Of a stretch of DNA of 57,120 nucleotides, positions 53,640 to 57,120 are shown piece after piece. The translations under genes were made by a program, and so were the position numbers. The stretch covers positions 1 to 57,120 of the forward strand of contig CAMLMV010000041.1 of assembly GCA_946481275.1 (NCBI GenBank), written 5' to 3'. How positions within the stretch are numbered: the first letter of the stretch is position 1; every line of letters begins with the position of its first letter. The notes beneath the pieces were generated by a model, which saw only the letters and a list, made by a program, of their open reading frames with translations, searched no databases and was not told the origin of the DNA. Origin of the DNA: an uncultured Massilia sp. (GTDB taxonomy: Bacteria; Pseudomonadota; Gammaproteobacteria; Burkholderiales; Burkholderiaceae).

Positions 53640-54914
53640 CTAACGGCGGCCGCGGAACAGCTGGGGCAGCAGGCTCGCGAGGCGGGCGCGTTCGTCGCCC
53701 TGGGCGCGGTGCAGGGCCTGTTGCGGGCCGTGCAGGAATTTCGCGGTGAGTCCCTTCGACAGGGCGTCGAGCACCGTCTCGATGTCCTCGCCCCTGGCGA
53801 GCAGCTTGCGCGCCCGTTCCAGTTCGGCCAGGCGCATCGCTTCGCTCGATTCGTGCAGGTCGCGGATCACGGGCACCACGGCGCGGTCGCCGATCCAGTG
53901 CATGAACGACTGCACGCGCGTCTCGATGATGGCCTCGGCCTGGGCGACGGCCGCCTGGCGGCTTTCGACGCCGGTGCGCACCACCTCGGCCAGGTCGTCG
54001 ACCGTGTACAGGAACACGTCGTTCAGGCGGCCCACTTCCGGCTCGATGTCGCGCGGGACGGCCAGGTCGACCATGAACATCGGCCGGTGCCGGCGTGCCT
54101 TGATGGCGCGTTCGACGAGGCCCTTGCCGATCAGCGGCAAGGTGGAGCCGGTGGAAGAGATCACGACGTCGAACTGCGACAGGCGCTCGGACAGGTCGGC
54201 CAGGCCGATCGCGTTGCCGTTGAAGCGCGCGGCCAGCGCTTCGCCGCGCGCCAGCGTGCGGTTGGCGATCGTGATCGACTTCGGATTGTGGGCGGCGAAG
54301 TGCGTGGCGCACAGCTCGATCATCTCGCCGGCGCCGATGAACAGCACGTTCTGCTCGCTGACGCGATCGAAGATGCGTTCCGACAGGCGCACGGCGGCGG
54401 CGGCCATCGACACGCTGTGCGCGCCGATCTCGGTGGTCGTGCGCACTTCCTTCGCGACGGCGAAGCTGCGCTGGAACAGCTGGTGCAGATAGGTGCCGAG
54501 GCCGCCCGCCTCGTCGGCGACGCGCACGGCATCCTTCATCTGGCCGAGGATCTGCGCCTCGCCCAGCACCATCGAATCGAGGCCGGAGGCGACGCGGAAC
54601 GCGTGGCGCACGGCGTCGTGCTGCGGCAGCATGTACAAATGCGGGCGCAGGTCGGCGAAATTCAGGTTGTGGTAATCCGCGAGGAAGCGCGCGGAGGCAT
54701 CGAGCGGATCGGGCGCGCAGCTGGCGGCGTACATCTCGGTGCGGTTGCACGTCGAGAGCAGCGCCGCTTCGTCTTCGCCGCGGGTATTGAATTTGGAGAA
54801 CCATCCGCGCGCCGCCTGCACCGCCGCCCCGAGATGCTCGGGCGCCAGCGCCAGTTGCTCGCGCAGCGAGACCGGTGCTGTGGTGTGATTGAGGCCGACG
54901 GCGAGCAGTTGCAT
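53640..54914 (-). CDS. hemA: Glutamyl-tRNA reductase
   Basis: The protein has 424 residues. It makes glutamate-1-semialdehyde from glutamyl-tRNA, the first step of haem synthesis by the C5 route. The N terminus [16 protein letters not shown] and the catalytic cysteine in [11 protein letters not shown] are clear. The NADPH-binding part is [17 protein letters not shown]. The C terminus forms a helical dimer arm. The haem made could also serve the CxxCH protein at 23358, although there is no direct sign of co-regulation. Confidence 0.96.
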   Translation of the reverse strand: MQLLAVGLNHTTAPVSLREQLALAPEHLGAAVQAARGWFSKFNTRGEDEAALLSTCNRTEMYAASCAPDPLDASARFLADYHNLNFADLRPHLYMLPQHDAVRHAFRVASGLDSMVLGEAQILGQMKDAVRVADEAGGLGTYLHQLFQRSFAVAKEVRTTTEIGAHSVSMAAAAVRLSERIFDRVSEQNVLFIGAGEMIELCATHFAAHNPKSITIANRTLARGEALAARFNGNAIGLADLSERLSQFDVVISSTGSTLPLIGKGLVERAIKARRHRPMFMVDLAVPRDIEPEVGRLNDVFLYTVDDLAEVVRTGVESRQAAVAQAEAIIETRVQSFMHWIGDRAVVPVIRDLHESSEAMRLAELERARKLLARGEDIETVLDALSKGLTAKFLHGPQQALHRAQGDERARLASLLPQLFRGRR

Positions 54915-54967
54915 GGGTGATCAAAAATTGGGCAGCGCGCCCATTATACCCCTACAGCGTCAGGGTT

Positions 54968-55657
54968 TCACGCGCCCAGCTTTTCCAGCCTATAGCCGTA
55001 GCTATATACCGGCACGAGACGGAAACCGTTCTCCGGACGCAGGCGCAGTTTGTTGCGGACGCGCGAAACGTGGGTGTCCATCGTACGCGACGGGACGGCC
55101 GTCTCGCGTACCCAGATCGATTCGTGGATGTACGCACGCGACAGCGGACGTCCCAGGTTGCGGAAGAACAGCAGCGCCAGGTTGAATTCCTTGTGCGTGA
55201 CGTCGATCTGCTCGCCGTCCATCATCAGGCGGCCCGGGCGGGTCTCGAACACGTACGGACCGAACTGTAACTGTTCGGCACCATTTTGCGACGGGTATGC
55301 CCGGCGCAGCAGGGCTTGCGTGCGTGCGACCAGCTCGCCGCGGCGCAGCGGCTTGACGAGGTAGTCGTCGGCACCGGCCGTGACGCCGGCCACGATGTCG
55401 TCCTCGGCCGAGCTGCCGGCCAGAAACATCGTCGGCGTATTCGGCGCCAGTTTTTCCTTGGCGCGACGCAGGAGTTCCGCCGCCGGGACGTCCGTGACTT
55501 GCCAGTCGACGATCAGCAGGTCGGTGCTGTCCTTGCGGAGTTGCCCCAGCAATTCTTTGCCACTGTCAAAGGCTTGACAGCTGTGCCCAGCCCCGTTCAG
55601 AACTTGGCAGATGAGTTCTGCCTGGGTCGTGTCGTTGTCCAGTACGGATATTCTCAT
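54968..55657 (-). CDS. Orphan OmpR-type response regulator
   Basis: The protein has 229 residues. The receiver domain shows VLDNDTTQ, where an Asn replaces one of the usual paired acids, phospho-acceptor Asp in LLIVDWQVTD, and lysine in YLVKPLRRGE. The C-terminal winged helix includes LALLFFRNLGRPLSRAYIHE and RTMDTHVSRVRNKL. No kinase gene is beside it. The promoter region ahead of the gene holds direct and inverted repeats that may be its own binding sites. Confidence 0.88.
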   Translation of the reverse strand: MRISVLDNDTTQAELICQVLNGAGHSCQAFDSGKELLGQLRKDSTDLLIVDWQVTDVPAAELLRRAKEKLAPNTPTMFLAGSSAEDDIVAGVTAGADDYLVKPLRRGELVARTQALLRRAYPSQNGAEQLQFGPYVFETRPGRLMMDGEQIDVTHKEFNLALLFFRNLGRPLSRAYIHESIWVRETAVPSRTMDTHVSRVRNKLRLRPENGFRLVPVYSYGYRLEKLGA

Positions 55658-55683
55658 GATTTTCAGGCTGTCTCGGCTGTGGG

Positions 55684-55721
55684 ACTGTAGGACATCACTG
55701 TAGGAACATTCCTACAATGTC
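55684..55721. promoter_or_regulatory. Repeat-rich operator-like region upstream of the orphan regulator
   Basis: ACTGTAGGA occurs twice (55684-55692 and 55697-55705), 13 bases apart. The second copy also forms a perfect inverted repeat with TCCTACA (TGTAGGA-ACAT-TCCTACA, 55699-55716). GACAT (55691-55695) and ATGTC (55717-55721) extend the symmetry. It lies 27 bases before the ATG of the regulator. The rest of the 210-base gap to the divergent gene is AT-richer than its surroundings and shows no gene. Confidence 0.5.
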
Positions 55722-55867
55722 ACTAAATATATCAGACTTTTAAAACGCAAAGCTACCGATGCCTCAGATAAATTCACATTTTCGTTGGGAAATTGCGTCA
55801 TAGTTGTGTCGGGCCGTAGACAAACTCCCGGTTACACTAACTTCAACATTGTGGTTGAGGAGCTAAC

Positions 55868-56374
55868 ATGTTCAAGAAGAAGAGTCAGGCCGACGAATTG
55901 GCCCTGTTGCCGGTCTCCAGCGAGGACATCGAACGCGTGCGCGAACGCTGCCGCGGCCTCGTGCGCAAGCGCGCGGCCATTTCGGCAGGCGTATCCGTGA
56001 TCCCCGTGCCGGGCGTGGACATCGTCGCCGACCTGTCCAGCTTTGCCGTCATGGTGGAAGAGATCAACCGGGCGTTCGGCCTGTCGCCGGAGCAGATCGA
56101 CCGGCTGCAGCCGCGCATGCGCATCGCCACTTACCAGGCCGTGGCGGCCATCGGCAGTACGCTCGTGGGCAAGATCGTGACGAAGGAGCTGGTGCTGAAA
56201 CTGTTGCAGAAGTCGGGTGCCAAGCTGGCGGCCAAGTCGGCGGCGAAGATCGTGCCGCTGGCGGGGCAGGTCGCGTCGGCCGCGATCGGTTTTGCGTTAT
56301 TCAGGCAGATGGGCTACCAGCACATCGAGGCCTGCACGCGCGTCGCGCGCGAGGTCGCAGCCGCGCCGGCGTAA
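55868..56374 (+). CDS. Membrane-associated protein of unknown function
   Basis: The protein has 168 residues. A basic N terminus (MFKKKSQADE) and a short helix rich in Arg (RVRERCRGLVRKRAAIS) are followed by SVIPVPGVDIVADLSSFAVM and VEEINRAFGLSPEQI. Two long hydrophobic helices (residues about 95-150) follow. The P-x-PG-x-D-x-x-x-D pattern and the FGL segment resemble the C-terminal helical domain of IRG-like and DUF697 GTPases, but no GTPase domain is present. A gagg site stands before the ATG. It converges with minE. Confidence 0.7.
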   Translation: MFKKKSQADELALLPVSSEDIERVRERCRGLVRKRAAISAGVSVIPVPGVDIVADLSSFAVMVEEINRAFGLSPEQIDRLQPRMRIATYQAVAAIGSTLVGKIVTKELVLKLLQKSGAKLAAKSAAKIVPLAGQVASAAIGFALFRQMGYQHIEACTRVAREVAAAPA

Positions 56375-56397
56375 ACCGGCACGGCTGGAGAGTGGAG

Positions 56398-56649
56398 TCA
56401 GGCGTCCGGCAGGACGACGTTGACGTCGAGAACTTCCAGGTTGCCCTGGCGGTCGAGGGAAATCTTGATGTCCTCGGCGTTGACCTTGGTGTACTTGGAG
56501 ATCACTTCGATCAGCTCGCGGTGCAGGGCGGGCAGGAAGTCCGGGCCGCCGCGGCCGCTGCGTTCGCGGGCGATGATGATCTGCAGCCTTTCCTTGGCGG
56601 CCGTCGCGCTTTTCTGATTCTTTGGAAACAGGAATGAGAGCAGAGGCAT
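56398..56649 (-). CDS. minE: Cell division topological specificity factor MinE
   Basis: The protein has 83 residues. MinE stimulates MinD ATPase and sets the pole-to-pole oscillation that keeps the division ring at midcell. The N-terminal MinCD-antagonist part has [18 protein letters not shown], and the dimerisation part has [18 protein letters not shown]. It starts two bases before the end of minD in the usual order minC-minD-minE. Confidence 0.96.
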   Translation of the reverse strand: MPLLSFLFPKNQKSATAAKERLQIIIARERSGRGGPDFLPALHRELIEVISKYTKVNAEDIKISLDRQGNLEVLDVNVVLPDA

Positions 56650-56650
56650 A

Positions 56651-57120
56651 TTACTTCGCTCCGAACAGACGCTGCAGGAAGCCCGGCTTTTCGTAGCTGG
56701 TGAAGCGCAGCGGGATCTCTTCGCCCAGGAAGCGCGACACGACGTCCTGGTAGGCCTGGGCCACGTCCGTATCCTTGAAGTGGATGGCCGGATTGCCCTG
56801 GTTCGATGCGTGCAGCACGGCTTCCGATTCCGGAATGATGCCGAGCAGGGGGATGCGCAGGATTTCCTGCACGTCCTGGTACGACAGCATTTCGTCGTTT
56901 TCCACGCGACGCGGCGAGTAGCGGGTGATCAACAGGTGTTCCTTGACCGGCTCGCCGCCGCTCTGGGCGCGGCGCGACTTGGCCTGCAGGATGCCGAGGA
57001 TGCGGTCGGAGTCGCGCACGGACGAGACTTCCGGGTTGGTGACGATCAGCGCCTCGTCGGCGAACGTCAGCGCCATCAGGGCGCCGTGCTCGATGCCGGC
57101 CGGGGAGTCGCAGATGATGA
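56651..57120 (-). CDS. minD: Septum-site-determining protein MinD, C-terminal part
   Basis: The visible 156 residues are the C-terminal part of MinD; the gene continues past the end of the window. It begins in [20 protein letters not shown], the Walker B-like region, and includes [15 protein letters not shown]. It ends in [10 protein letters not shown], the amphipathic membrane-targeting helix that binds the inner membrane when ATP is bound. minE follows directly. Confidence 0.96.
   Translation of the reverse strand, partial: IICDSPAGIEHGALMALTFADEALIVTNPEVSSVRDSDRILGILQAKSRRAQSGGEPVKEHLLITRYSPRRVENDEMLSYQDVQEILRIPLLGIIPESEAVLHASNQGNPAIHFKDTDVAQAYQDVVSRFLGEEIPLRFTSYEKPGFLQRLFGAK

Overview
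The window is high-GC, densely coded chromosomal DNA. The F1 ATPase genes, hemA-prfA-prmC, minDE, slmA, EttA and Kup, together with PEP-CTERM and JDVT-like C-terminal sorting signals, point to a free-living betaproteobacterium of the Oxalobacteraceae, most likely Massilia, Telluria, Duganella or a relative. That placement rests on protein flavour and gene order and was not computed. I see no prophage, CRISPR array, plasmid origin or classical insertion sequence. The only mobile-type gene is a single REP-associated tyrosine transposase (RAYT).

Layout. 1-3255: end of the ATP synthase operon (atpA-G-D-C) and its terminator. 3256-3607: non-coding, with the first of three inverted-repeat clusters. 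3608-21931: mostly housekeeping and small metabolic genes (PPK2 kinase, glutathione peroxidase, fused PabB-PabC, slmA, a HAD nucleotidase, two tRNAs, argB, a PHB-depolymerase-type esterase, nitronate monooxygenase, hpt, Xaa-Pro aminopeptidase, an MgtC-like protein, AlkB, a small outer-membrane barrel). 21995-22716: second repeat cluster and the RAYT gene. 22983-30986: an eight-gene, tightly coupled operon that I consider the most interesting part. 30993-35918: ettA, third repeat cluster, rarD, kup. 36015-43609: a lipoprotein FKBP isomerase, then a MacB-type ABC efflux operon facing a sigma-54 activator and histidine kinase pair. 43701-49211: PEP-CTERM HAF-repeat protein, MFS transporter, ElaA acetyltransferase, a deacetylase-fold protein with altered catalytic residues, gshA. 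49300-57120: DUF885 peptidase-like protein, prmC-dsbB-prfA-hemA, an orphan response regulator, a membrane-domain protein of unknown function, and minE-minD (cut by the window end).

How the special region may work. The 22983-30986 operon encodes, in order: a tiny CPBP-type intramembrane protease; its probable substrate, a secreted protein with a haem-binding CxxCH domain, five Ig-like domains and a JDVT-type C-terminal sorting tail; a TlpA-type thioredoxin; a DUF4266 lipoprotein ending in Cys-Gly-Cys-Asn; a DUF3570 outer-membrane barrel carrying two SGAS motifs that resemble FMN-attachment sites; an ApbE flavin transferase; the electron transporter DsbD; and a thioredoxin reductase. Read together they suggest a cell-surface redox apparatus (haem plus covalent flavin) with its own reducing supply line (NADPH to TrxB, thioredoxin, DsbD, then TlpA) and its own surface-sorting protease. 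This assembly is an inference; the parts and their coupling are visible in the sequence.

A second clear regulatory unit lies at 40917-41076. A consensus sigma-54 promoter points at the efflux operon, with two palindromic upstream sites about 75 and 99 bp before the predicted start. The divergent neighbour encodes a sigma-54 activator whose GAFTGA loop reads GAFTDA.
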